Notes under the pieces: generated by a model
Told to the model about the DNA's origin: nothing
The model's input: only the letters and a program-made list of their open reading frames with translations
The model's database searches: none
In this document: one piece after another, positions 31,299 to 42,347 of the stretch
Numbering within the stretch: position 1 is the first letter of the stretch
How the letters are laid out: each line of letters begins with the position of its first letter
Assembly (NCBI GenBank): GCA_035771175.1
Contig: CM069606.1
Location: 30,089,816-30,153,815 of the forward strand
DNA: 64,000 nt
Direction: 5' to 3'
From: Paratinospora sagittata
Lineage: Eukaryota > Streptophyta > Magnoliopsida > Ranunculales > Menispermaceae
Position numbers and translations under genes: made by a program

Positions 31299-32638
31299 TG
31301 TAATACCCTAGGATTTCACAAAAAAAAATGTTCAGGCAAACTACCCGAACGTCCAGGCGCCTGCCCGCACGTCCGGGCAACCCGCCCAAACGTTCAGGCG
31401 CCAATATATGTATATAAGGACCCTCCCCCTCCTCATTTCTCATACCAAATCGCCTCTCCTTGTGATTTTTCTTCTCCTTTTCACTCATTTTGAGTTTTTG
31501 GTCTTTTGAGACTCTCTGTGCGGTGTAACGCGGTTCTGTCTGGGGGAAAGCGCCAGTTCTGAAAGTTCTTATCTGAAGGTGGGGAACAAAACATAGGTTT
31601 GCGTGTCTTATAAATTTTATTAAAGTTTACATTCAATTATTATTATGTCTACCATTCATTTACACGGAATTATTGCGTATAATGTTCATACTGTCATATT
31701 TATGCATGTATAATTGGGATTCATGTATTACACTATTGTTATGTCGAATTAGTAGTCAATCTGGCTCAACCAAACTCAGTCTTGTCCTTAGTAACTTTAA
31801 ATAGTGAACGGGAGGCAGCGTGCTGCTCTAGACGATTGGTATTTAAGTAGACCTTGTGTCTCACCTCTCAACTAGAGACTGATCCGGTTGGTCTTATTTG
31901 AAAGCTATTAGCTTATACAGTAATACTGAATGTCCTAACCTTGCACGTAGTGATACCGACCCTGATAAGGATCACCAGACGTTGCTAAATCCTGTCTAAA
32001 TGTTATGTATGTGGTTTATGAATCATAGAATAGTTAGGAGCGATGCTCGCTAATCATTATATTTCTCTGGAGAGGGACGTACAATGAGAACCTGGCGTAT
32101 TCTGGGGAAGGACATCTGTACGTGAATACAGAGCATCGTTCCTGAGGAGGGACGTACAATGAGAACCTGGTTACTCCTGGGGAGGGACATCTGTACGTGA
32201 ACTCAGGCGATGTACAGTCATCAAACCATTACGAGACGGTGTCATGCATACATATATATTGAATTGATTATGATGCTCTTTTGATGTGTATTTAAGATAT
32301 TTGATTATGAAGTTTGCTTTATTAATCGTTATATTTACGAACTATTTTACCCACTGAGCGCGTAGCTCACCCCGTTGTTATCCAATTTTTCACAGGAGAT
32401 TAGGGTGGACTGGGTGCAGGTTTTTGGGCCCACATTTTGTACCCTTTGTATTATTCATTGGGGATTTTTGGGAGAATGTTCCATTAATTATTTCATGTAC
32501 AAATTATATTCTGAAATTAATGAACTTAGACTTGTACTAAATTGTGCTTCCGCTGACTCTGCTATTATCGTTATAATGCATACGCGCCCCGCCCATGAGT
32601 GTCCCGCCGGTTTAGGCGCGCCCGGGCGAGGTGTGACA
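31299..32638 (+). mobile_element. 5' LTR of A3 (1340 bp)
   Basis: It starts TGTAATACCCTAGG and ends GGCGAGGTGTGACA, directly followed by the PBS. TATATAAGG is at 31411-31419. Palindromes around ACGT (GAACGTCC, GCACGTCC, AAACGTTC) lie at 31345-31400, just upstream of TATA. The tandem ACGTACA-armed repeats are at 32066-32215. The LTR interrupts A2 ORF-N with an intact 5' end. Confidence 0.92.
32066..32215 (+). repeat. two tandem units of about 77 bp with inverted arms in the A3 LTR
   Basis: Each unit carries GGGACGTACAATGAGAACC and, about 35 bp later, GGACATCTGTACGTGAA. ACGTACA and TGTACGT can pair as a 7-bp stem. The block is conserved in the A LTRs at 6130, 15575, 39475, 60370 and 62400. Confidence 0.75.
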
Positions 32639-32643
32639 TTTAA

Positions 32644-32655
32644 TGGTATCAGAGC
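32644..32655 (+). promoter_or_regulatory. primer binding site of A3
   Basis: TGGTATCAGAGC, five bases (TTTAA) after the LTR end, perfectly matches the plant initiator tRNA-Met complement. Confidence 0.92.
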
Positions 32656-32707
32656 ATACAGTCCACGGCCCGCCCAAGTCCACCAAATTAGAGGAAGAAA
32701 TTATTTA

Positions 32708-32728
32708 CTAGATATAAAATATCTCTAG

Positions 32729-32783
<55 letters not shown>

Positions 32784-33240
32784 TTATATATAGTTGAGAT
32801 TTATATTAAATATATATCTAGAAAACTATATAGTTTTTATATGGTTTAGATTTAAATATATATGTAGTTATGATTTATGAAAAAAAAATATATAGTTATG
32901 ATTAAATATATATATATATATCTATATATCTATGCTTATATGAGATATATATATACCATATTGCTAATGGAAAAATTTGGATGAAAAATTTTATTAGATA
33001 TATATATATATCTCTAGAACTATATATATATGAATTATATATAGTTGAGATTTATATAAATATATATATCTAGAAAACTATATAGTTTTTATATAGTTTG
33101 GATTCAAATATATTTATATAGTTATGATTTATGAAAATTATATATATAGTTATGATGAAATATATATATATATATCTATGGATCCATGTATATATAAGAT
33201 ATATATATATATATATCATATCATATTGCTAATGGAAAAT
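32708..33240 (+). repeat. AT-rich leader repeat of A3, two units
   Basis: Two tandem copies (about 32708-32990 and 32996-33240) of a unit containing CTAGAACTATATATA, TATATAGTTGAGATTTATA, CTAGAAAACTATATAG and the end CATATTGCTAATGGAAAA. A1 has one unit. Confidence 0.8.
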
Positions 33241-33356
33241 TTTGATTAAATGATAGCATAAACATCAAGAGAAAAAAAAAAGAATAGAAAATATTGTCCA
33301 ACGGACAAAGCATAAATTTTAAAAATGTTAGGAAAATATTTTGTATGATTCATAAA

Positions 33357-33372
33357 TTTATTTTTCTTTCAG
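33357..33372 (+). promoter_or_regulatory. putative 3' splice site before A3 ORF-N
   Basis: TTTATTTTTCTTTCAG ends 7 bp before the ORF-N ATG (33380). Confidence 0.4.
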
Positions 33373-33379
33373 CAAAAGA

Positions 33380-35005
33380 ATGGCCTCAAGTGAAGGAACG
33401 ACTTCCGATAGTCGGGAACCAATTTCCACGAGACTCAAGGAATTGTCAAAAAGGGAGGTTATGACCATGAGGAACATCGACAATAGAGATCTCCGCCTCC
33501 GTCCGATCCTTCACGAAAAACTCGCAACACTGGGGTGGTTGAACATAACAAAAGTTGACGGTCACGTCTCCTACAACTTGATAAAATCCTTCTATGAAGC
33601 CATGAATTGCATAAGACTTCAAGAAGATGGGATCAGCCCTGTTTTAGAGACAACGGTTAGGTGAACAAAGATTTCTATCAACGTCAAAATTATTGCACGA
33701 CTTATGGAGATTCCAATTGAAGATAGAATCATTGATCCACACAAACCCCGGACAGTTGCAGAGATCGCAGAGTCCAACAAACAATTCTTCAATTTCCTCG
33801 CCAAAGAGCCGTACACCCAATCAACGTACACCAACCTCCCAAACAACCTCCTTAAACCATCTCTTGCCGGCCTTGGAAAGATAGTATTCGGCAACATCTT
33901 GCCAGAAAGGGGGACTAGAGGCACTATGTCGAGGGCTCAACTTCTTGTGTTATATTGCATAGGGAAGAAAATTAAGGTCTCCCTACCACACATCATCATC
34001 CAACAAAATGTTGAGGGTGATTCAAAACCCTTTGACAAAGGATCTCCTCGGCTACGGAGTCTTGATCATGAGGATGCTATACGAGGCAAACGTTAATACT
34101 TTTGATGAGTTTTCGAAGCAGATCACTGAGGCGGTTACAACATCCTCTATCTTCAGGACATGTGTCACAAGTGGAGGGGTAACTGACGAGGAAGTATTCG
34201 GCGCGACTTTTATTAGCGAAAGAATTAGAGACAAAAAGGACATTGTTACCGAAAAAGTCGATGCAAGATTCCTGTTAGGGAGGTTCCAAATAAAGAGCCA
34301 AACCAGAACCCTACGTCAGACCCAGCCTCGAATAATGATCCAACCGAGAACCTGTTCACTGAGGAAGATTTATTTGTCAACTTAAATCAACCTCAACCAA
34401 ATCAAGATTGACAAAAAGTTCCAGCAAATCCACCTTCCTGGAACATGCCAACTCAAGGCAATACTATGTACCAAAGGTTTTCAACTCCTGAAGTACCGTA
34501 TCAGCCAGTTCCGCAAGTTCCTGTGAACCAACAACAAAGTTTTACGACACCAAATTTTGGAAGATAGGACATCCCAATGAGCCCATTGTTTCAAGACTTT
34601 TAAAACCAAGCATATCCAAATGTCCAAGGGGTTCCAGTTAGGGGATCCCCGTACAGTCAAAATAACTACCCCACACCTATGAGTCAACTGTACGGTCAAT
34701 ACTTTCCACCAATGCCTACGGCCTACCCTCCACCTATGAGACAGTCGACCCATCAACCATCGATGGGGCAATCGACTAACCAATTCGAACAGTTAAACGA
34801 GATAGTAACTAGTATTGCTCAGATAAAAGAGACTCAAAATACTTTGTTAACAAGTATGCAAAACGTCGAAGAACAACGAGCAAACTCTCAACCTTCTTCT
34901 AGTAGTCTTTTTGTACCTAGTAGGAGGTCTAGAAGGAGCAGTAGTAGGCAGGAAAACCAGAATGATCACTGGCATTGTAAAAATGTAATTGATAGATATG
35001 AATGA
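33380..35005 (+). pseudogene. ORF-N of A3, extra gene upstream of gag
   Basis: The start MASSEGTTSDSREP is at 33380. Residues 1-94 are open to a TGA at 33662-33664 (glycine GGA in A4). The same frame resumes (RLMEIPIEDRIIDP) to a 1-bp insertion near 34005, then continues from MLRVIQNPL to about 34385. A last frame from 34679 gives the Pro/Tyr-rich region, coiled coil and SRRSRRSSSRQENQ tail. A 1-bp loss removes the normal stop and adds about 13 residues. At the position of the A1 and A4 TAG this copy has CAG (FSKQITEA), so the ancestral frame was open there. Substitutions are spread through the domain, but its blocks (LGWLNITKV, SRAQLLVLYC) are kept. Confidence 0.78.
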
Positions 35006-35068
35006 AACGTTTTGTTTAAGACTATCTTCGGTGGGCCGACTTACAACCATTCTTTCTTTTGTATCACT

Positions 35069-35342
35069 AACTTTGGAGTGGTATGAGACACAAGAAAATT
35101 GGAGGATACTAAATAAAACGTAGAAGTAAGAAAACCCACGACCTTGTGTGAAAAGAAACATTTGGAGAAAGTTGCATTACTAACATTATCACTAAGTTTA
35201 CACGGTATGGGACGAGTAAACTTGGACGATACTATTAGTAAACTACTATTCAGCCGATGTTTTATAGAGACCGTGTTCGTACAACTTAACTTGGTTGACA
35301 CCTTATTACCAAATTCATGTGGTATGGGACACACGAATTTGG
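35069..35342 (+). other. triple stem-loop in the A3 ORF-N/gag spacer
   Basis: Hairpin 1 (35069-35100): arms AACTTTG/GAAAATT, inner GTG with its partner partly lost, loop GTATGAGA. Hairpin 2 (35194-35223): arms AAGTTTAC/GTAAACTT, inner CG/CG, loop GTATGGGA. Hairpin 3 (35309-35342): arms CCAAATTC/GAATTTGG, inner TGTG/CACA, loop GTATGGGA. The three stems have different sequence but the same geometry around one loop. The units also share flanks (TATCACTAA before, GATACTA after), so they are diverged tandem repeats of about 120 bp. Confidence 0.75.
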
Positions 35343-35718
35343 ATAATAATCAAAAAGACTAAGCAAAAGAGTTTGAATACATAAGATTGTGATAGAACGT
35401 TATATTAAGATATTTACCGAGGCAAATCTTAGAATTTTTATGACTCGTATGGATTTTCAATGAAATATATATGTATGTTCACAAAAATCAGAACCAAAAC
35501 ATTTGAAATACTTGCAAAGTTTTATACTTATTATATAAACATCCTAACCTTATTTTTATACCATGGCCAAGCATACGAGGCACATAAGATTATTTGATTC
35601 CTCAACAAAAACCATACACTATACTTAGAAAAAAATAGGTGATTTTTATTACAGTACTCTCGAAATTGTTGGTAAGAATACCATAACATTATACTTGGCT
35701 ACAGTTCCTAAATCATGG

Positions 35719-35738
35719 TTTTATTTTCTCCTTGCCAG
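35719..35738 (+). promoter_or_regulatory. putative 3' splice site before A3 gag
   Basis: TTTTATTTTCTCCTTGCCAG ends 7 bp before the gag ATG (35746). A possible branch-site-like CCTAAAT lies just upstream. Confidence 0.45.
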
Positions 35739-35745
35739 TGAGAAA

Positions 35746-38220
35746 ATGCAAACCAGGAAGAGAGGAAGGCCACGTACTGTCCGTCCAGCAGAGGAGGCAC
35801 CTCCAGATATTCAGAATCAGGAACTGCAGCCTCCGACGACAGCATAAGCCGCACCTAACACTGCCACTACATCTGGGCAAGCAGTACCACCCCAACCTAC
35901 ACCATTTGCCATGCATTCGAGTATGGAAGTCTTATTTGCCAGATTTATCGAGGCGATGAAAGTAACTGTACAGACGACCGTTCGTTAGATCGCGACTAAT
36001 CAAGTTGCCACTGTTCAGGCACCTGCGAGATCTGGGTCGGAGACTCAAACCGACCAGATCACAAAGTACAAGAGGCTACAACCTCTTACTTTTGCTAATA
36101 CCATTGATGTTGAAGAGGTGCAGAAATGGCTTGATGAGTCAAAGAAGGCTCTCGACGCAATGGGAGTTCAACACCACGGACATGACTTGGCAACAGTTCG
36201 AGTCAATGTTTATTGATGAGTACTTCCCCGTCGCCGTGAAAAGGCAGAAGTGCCAAGAATTCGGCAAGTTATACCAGGGGGCAGCATGACAGTCAGAGAG
36301 TATGCTGGCAAGTTCAAAGAATTATCGGTCTACTCTCTCTCCACCATCTCAACTAAGCAAGATAAGACCGAGAGATTTTATAATGGCCTTCGTCCTGACA
36401 ATCGACAAGCCTTATCGATCTTGGATCTCAAGATTTACAAAGAGGTGTTGACAAGGCCACGAGCTTTGAACAAGAGAAGATCGTGCAGGAGCAGAGAATG
36501 AATAGGGGAAAATGGCCTGCAACGTTTTCCGAACAGGGCTCACGATAAGGCAACAAGAAGAAGCCCTATTATAATCAAAACCCAACCCCTCAGCCCTTGT
36601 TAAGAAGAATGAGGTCACGACACCTGCGGCTGAACCATCTAACCCTGGCCAGTAGGGTTTTTGAAATCATGGTCGTGGAGGCCGTCATGGACGGGGTGGC
36701 CGTCGAAGCGGCACAGCTTCGAGCTCTATCCCTTGGTGATGAAAATGAATCACCAGCACTGTACCCCCTCGAAGTACACAATGTCCTGGTAATATTTGAA
36801 TTCCCAACAGTTTTTCTAAATGACCTTCCCGGTCTTCCTCCGGTTAAGGAATTCGATTTTGAAATCAACCTCATACCTGGGACTGGGCCTATCTCAATTC
36901 CACCATACAGAATGTCAAATGTCGAGCTGGTCGAATTAGACAAACAACTGAAGGAATTAGAGAGTTATGGCTTCATCAGAAAAAGTTCATCAACCTGAGG
37001 CGCTCCAGTTATGTTTGTTCGTAAAAAGGATGGTTCATTACGACTTTGCATCGACTATCGCAAGCTGAATACGTCACCATCAAGAACAGATACCCGTTAC
37101 CCAGGGTCGATGACTTGTTCGACCAACTTAGAGATGCAAAACACTTCTCTAAGATTGATTTACGATCTGGTTATCACCAACCCCGGATCCGAGAATCGGA
37201 CATTACCAAGACGACATTCAGAACTCAATACGGTCACTACGAGTTCTTAGTCATGTCGTTCGGTCTAACAAACGCTCCTGCTGCATTCATGGATTTGATG
37301 AACCGCATCTTCAGTTTATACTTAGACTGATCTGTGATGGTTTTTGTGGACAATATCTCTATATATTCCTCGATTGAGGAAGACCATAAGATACATCTGA
37401 AGATAGTCCTTCAGACCTTGAAAATCCACCAGCTGTATGCAAAGTTGAGTAAGTGCGAATTTTGGGCGAAGCGAGTTCAATTCCTTGGCCATGTGGTTTC
37501 AGGCAACGACATTGAGGTTGGTCCTTCTAAGGTTGAAGCGGTTTTAAGCTGGAAGCAGCCTACCACTATTACTCAGATTAGGAGTTTTCTTGGTTTGGCT
37601 GGCTATTACAAACGCTTCATCAAGGACTTCTCAAAGATTGCTAAACCTATGACAAAGCTCACTAGAAAAGACGTGCTATTCATTTGGAATCCCGCTTGTG
37701 AAGCATAATTTCAGGAATTGAAGAAATACCTCACAACGGCACCAGTACTTATCACTCCAAGAAATTCAATTGGATTTTTACTATACACTGACACCTCTCT
37801 CCAAGGCTTAGGTGTCGTATTAATGCAAGAAGACCAAGTCGTCGCATATGCCTCGAGGCAACTGAAGATTCATGAGGGTAATTACCCAAGACGTAACTTG
37901 GAACTGGCAGCTGTCGTATTTGCATTGAAATTATGGCGTCATTACTTATACGGTGAACGGTTTGAGGTCTTCTCGGATCACAAGAGTCTTAAGTACATCT
38001 ACACTCAGAGAGACCTAAACCTCCGCCAAAGACGATGGTTGGAATTCTTCAAAGATTATGACTTTCAACTCCAGTACCATCCCGAAAAGGCCAATGTTGT
38101 GGCTGATGCCCTGAGTAGAAAATCTTATATTGCTTGTACTCTTAACTTCGAAATGAAGAAGTTGGCTATAGAGATGGAGAATTTTAACCTACAACTGATC
38201 GAAGAGGGAGCAAGCTCAGG
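35746..38220 (+). pseudogene. A3 gag-pol, internally deleted and cut by a B LTR
   Basis: It starts MQTRKRGRP at 35746. Capsid 36040-36480 has a deletion of about 100 bp (DAMGV joined to NTTDMTW). At about 36710 the RGG-rich nucleocapsid jumps straight to the pre-RT segment [14 protein letters not shown], so the zinc knuckle and the whole protease are missing. RT 36880-37710: motif FVDD reads FVDNISIYSS, the second catalytic aspartate being replaced by asparagine, and a TGA is at 37328-37330. RNase H 37718-38130 ([22 protein letters not shown]). It ends at LQLIEEGAS where the B LTR begins. Integrase is absent. Confidence 0.9.
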
Positions 38221-39413
38221 TGTGACGCCCCAAAAATTATTTCATCTAGCCCATAACCCAATTGCATTTTACCCAAACTCTATGTGTTGCCTTGATATGT
38301 TTGGTGTTTGTTTGATGGTTGTTTAATGTTTGTATATTTGATTCTTGATAATGTATATAAATATGTGCATTATAAATTGTATATGGGTCGTGTTAAATTA
38401 AAGTATAATGCATATGTTATTATTTATGCATGGGCCCATTAAACCCTGAATTGATATGGGTTAGGATTGATTGAATAAAAGGATAAATGAGAATAAAAAA
38501 TTTGGTGTATTAGATGGATTGGACATTTAAAATACATGCAAGCATAAGATTGGTTAAAGTACATGTGGTTGGCATGGGTAGTATGAGACCAACACATGTC
38601 AAATTGGTGCATGAGAATGGACAAGTGTCCCATGCCCCATTTCTCTTCTCCAACACATGTCAAGTTGGTGTATGAGACCAACACATGTCAAGTTGATGAT
38701 AATGGACAAGTGTCCCATGCCCCATTTCTCTTCTCCAACACATGTCAAGTTGGTGCATGAAAGTGGAAAAGTCTTTCATGCCCACTTCTCTTCTCCAAGG
38801 AAGTCCTAGAGAGTGAGGTGAGTGGAGGGAAAGGAAAAAAGAAGAAAAAGAGCAAGAAAGAGGAAGTTACTTTGAGGGAAGTCTCAGCAACGTTTCATCA
38901 AAGAGCTAGATCTTGGTGCTATATGGTCAGATTGAGCTCAAACTTTGTCAGCAAGTTCGTGTCTTATGGGTATTCATTCTGGTTGGTGGAGATCTTGATT
39001 GGATGTTTCGTTTGAAAGATATAACCTCCCAAACAAAGCTGGTCAGAAAGTCTGGATTTCTCACGCAGTTTAGATCAAACTTATAGATCTCCTAAAGCTA
39101 CCGTTGGATGGATATGATATTTGAGAATGTGGTTCACAACTAATTGTTCTGCATTATGAACGGTTGAGATGTTGGTGGTTAATTATTTTGTGTGCTATAG
39201 TCATCTGAGTTCAAGTATTTGCAGCAGGAAAGGAGAAATTGTCTGATTAGAGACTTGTTCATCAAAGAATCTTATCTTTTCGGTCCACCGTGGATTGAGC
39301 TGATTTTTGGACAAAAGGTTTGCCTCATAACATACTTCAATCTGTACGGTTGATTTTGTGATTAAATGATTCTATTGGCAGCTTGATACATCTGAACAGA
39401 ATATTAAATGGAA
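38221..39413 (+). mobile_element. partial B LTR inserted in A3 pol
   Basis: It starts with the exact terminus TGTGACGCCCC and follows the B LTR to AGAATATTAAATGG, about 1.19 of 2.5 kb. It carries a shortened, rearranged 60-bp repeat array (38588-38800). The clean left end suggests a real insertion, later truncated at 39413 where family A LTR sequence begins. Confidence 0.88.
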
Positions 39414-40037
39414 GTATGTGGTTTATGATTCATAGAATAGTTAGGAGCATTTCTCGCTATTCATTATATTTCTCTAGAGAGGGACGTACAATGAGAACCC
39501 GACTACGCTTGGGGAGGGACATCTGTACGTAAATCCAGAGCATCGTTCCTAAGGAGGGACGTACAATGAGAACCTGGCTACCCCTAGGGAAGGACATCTG
39601 TACGTGAACTCAGACGAAGTACAATCATCAAACCATTACGAGACGGTGTCATGCATACATACATATTGATTGATTATGATGCTTTGATGTGTATTTAAGA
39701 TATTTAATTATGAAGTTTGCTTTATTAATTGTTATACTCACGAACTATTTTACCCACTGAGCGCGTTAAGCTCACCCCGTTGTTATCCAATTTTTCACAG
39801 GAAATTAGGGTGGACTAGGTGCAGGGTTATGGGGCCCACATTTTGTACCCTTTGAATTAAACATTGGAGATTTTTGGGAGAGTGTTCCCTTAACCAATTC
39901 ATGTACAAATGTATTCTGAATTAAATGAAATTAGACTTGTACTGTTTTATATTTCCGTTGCGTACTCTGTTATTACCATTGTTATAATTCCAAATGCGCG
40001 CCCCGTCGGTTTAGGCACGTTCGGGCGGGGTGTGACA
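39414..40037 (+). mobile_element. family A LTR, 3' half, of copy A4
   Basis: It begins GTATGTGGTTTATGATTC and ends CGGGCGGGGTGTGACA. U3, TATA and the first half are missing. No TTTAA-PBS follows; the sequence passes directly into the AT-rich leader, so the PBS of A4 is deleted. Confidence 0.85.
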
Positions 40038-40042
40038 TATAT

Positions 40043-40530
40043 ACCATACTACTAATGAAAAATTTTGACGAAAAATTTTACTAGATATATATATCTTTAG
40101 GACTATATATATATATGAATTGTATATAGTTGAGATTTATATTAAATATATATCTAGAAAACTATATGGTTTTATATAGTTTAGATTTAAATATATATAA
40201 TTATGAATTATGAAAAACTATATATATAATTACGATTAAGTATATATATCTATATATCTATGTATATACGAGATATATATATACCATATTACTAATGAAC
40301 AATTTGGATGAAATTTTTTTACTAGATATATATATCTTCAGAACTATATGTATATGAATTATATATAGTTGAGATTTATATTAACTATATATCTAGAAAA
40401 CTATATAGTTTTTATATAGTTTAGTTTCAAATATATATATAGTTGATTTATGAAAAATATATATATAGTTATGATTAAATATATATATCTATACATTCAC
40501 GTATATATATCATATTGCTAATGAAAAATT
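40043..40530 (+). repeat. AT-rich leader repeat of A4, two units
   Basis: Two units (about 40043-40312 and 40319-40530) match those of A3, including ATATATACCATA...CTAATGAA at the unit joint. Confidence 0.75.
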
Positions 40531-40632
40531 TTGATGATGGCATAAACATCAAGAGAAAAATAGAAAATATTGTCCAACAGACAAAGCATAAATCTTAAAA
40601 ATGTTAGGAATATATTTTGTGTCCTTCACAAA

Positions 40633-40648
40633 TTTATTTTCCTTTCAG
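40633..40648 (+). promoter_or_regulatory. putative 3' splice site before A4 ORF-N
   Basis: TTTATTTTCCTTTCAG ends 7 bp before the ORF-N ATG (40656) and is identical to the A1 motif. Confidence 0.4.
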
Positions 40649-40655
40649 CAAAAGA

Positions 40656-42245
40656 ATGACCACAAGTGAAGGAACGCCTTTCGATAGTAGAGAACCAATT
40701 CCCACTTGACTCAAGGAATTGTCCAAAAGGGAGGTTATGACTATGAGAGAGTATCGACAATAGAGATCTCTGCTTCCGGCCCATCCTTCACGAAAAACTT
40801 GCAACACTGGGGTGGTTGAACATAACAAAAGTTGAGGGCCACGTCTCCTACAACTTGATGAAATCCTTCTACGGAGCCATGAATTGTGTGGGACTCCAAG
40901 AAGATGAGATCAACCCTGTTTTGGAGACAACAGTCAAAGGAACAAAGATTTCTATCAACGTCAAAATTATTGCACGACTTATGGAGATTCCAATTGAAGA
41001 TAGAATCATTGATCCACACGAACCCCAGACAGTTGTAGAGATCGCAGAGTCCAACGAACAGTTGTTCAATTCCATCACCAAAGAGTCGTACACACAATCA
41101 ACGTACACCAATCTTCCAAACAATCTCCTTAAACCATCTCTTGCCGAACTTGTAAAGATCGTATTCGGCAACATCTTGCCAGAAAGGGGGACTAGAGGCA
41201 CTATGTCAATGGCTCAACTTCTTGTGTTATATTGCATAGAGAAGAAAATTAAGGTCTCCCTACCTCACATCATCATCCAAGAAATGTTGAGAGTGATTCA
41301 AAACCCTTTGAGAAAGGATCTCCTCGGCTACAGAGTCTTGATCATGAGAATGCTATATGAGGCAAACATCAACACTTTTGATAAGTCTTCGAAGTAGATC
41401 ACTGAGGCGGTTACAACATCCTCTATCTTCAAAACATATGCCACAAGTGGAGGGGTAACTAACGAGGAAGTATTCGACGCGACTTTAAATGGCGAAAGAA
41501 TGAAAGATGAATATGGACGTTGTTACTGAAAAAGTCGACGCAAGATTCCTGTTTGGGAAGTACCAAATAATGAGCCAAACCAGAACCCTATGTCAAACCC
41601 AGCCTCGAATGATGATCCAATCGAGCACCTGTTCACTGATGAAGACTTATTTGCCAACCTAAATCAATCTCAACCAAATCAAGATAGACAAAGTGCTCAA
41701 GCAATCTACCAACCTGGAACATGTCAACTCAAGGCAACACTTCGTACCATAGGTTTCCAACTCCTGAGGTACCGTATCAGCCAGTTTCACAAGTTCCTGT
41801 GAACCGACATCAACAGAATTGGGCGGCACCAAATTATGGAAGATAGGACATCCCAATGAGCCCATTATTTCAAGACTTTTCAACCCAAGCATATCCAAAT
41901 GTCCAAGGGGTTCCAGTTAGGGGATCCCCGTACAATCAAAACAACTACCCCTCACCTATGAGTCACCCGTACAACCAATACTTTCCACCAATGCCTACGA
42001 CCAACCCTCCACCTATGGGACAATAGACCCATCAACCATTGATGGGACAATCGACTAACCCATTCGAACAGTTAAATGTGATTGTATCCAGTATTGCTGA
42101 GATAAAAGAGACTCAAAATGATATGTTAACACGTATGCAAAACTTTGAAGAACAACGAGCAAATTCTCAACCTTCTTGTAGTAGTCATTCTGTACCTAGC
42201 AGGAGGTCTAGGAGGAGTGGTAGTAGGCAGGAAAATCAAGATTGA
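40656..42245 (+). pseudogene. ORF-N of A4, extra gene upstream of gag
   Basis: It starts MTTSEGTPF at 40656. A TGA (arginine CGA in A1 and A3) falls at codon 18, and a shift follows near 40750. The frame 40816-41397 is then open for 193 codons through the conserved domain (LGWLNITKV, ARLMEIPIEDRI, LLVLYCIEKKIKVSLPHIII) to TAG after DKSSK, the same TAG as in A1. Further shifts lead to the Pro/Tyr-rich part and the final coiled coil and tail 42039-42245 (ETQNDMLTRM, SRRSRRSGSRQENQD). It ends normally before the spacer. Confidence 0.78.
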
Positions 42246-42347
42246 TTACTAGCATTGTAAACTTTTCTTTTATATATGAATGAGAATGTTTTGTTTAATA
42301 CTATCTTTGGTGGGCCGACTTACAACCATTCTTTCTTTTTTATCACT

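Noticed and set aside
32716..32780. TA microsatellite as a matrix attachment or replication origin
   Set aside because: It is part of a repeat unit common to all family A leaders; no further evidence.
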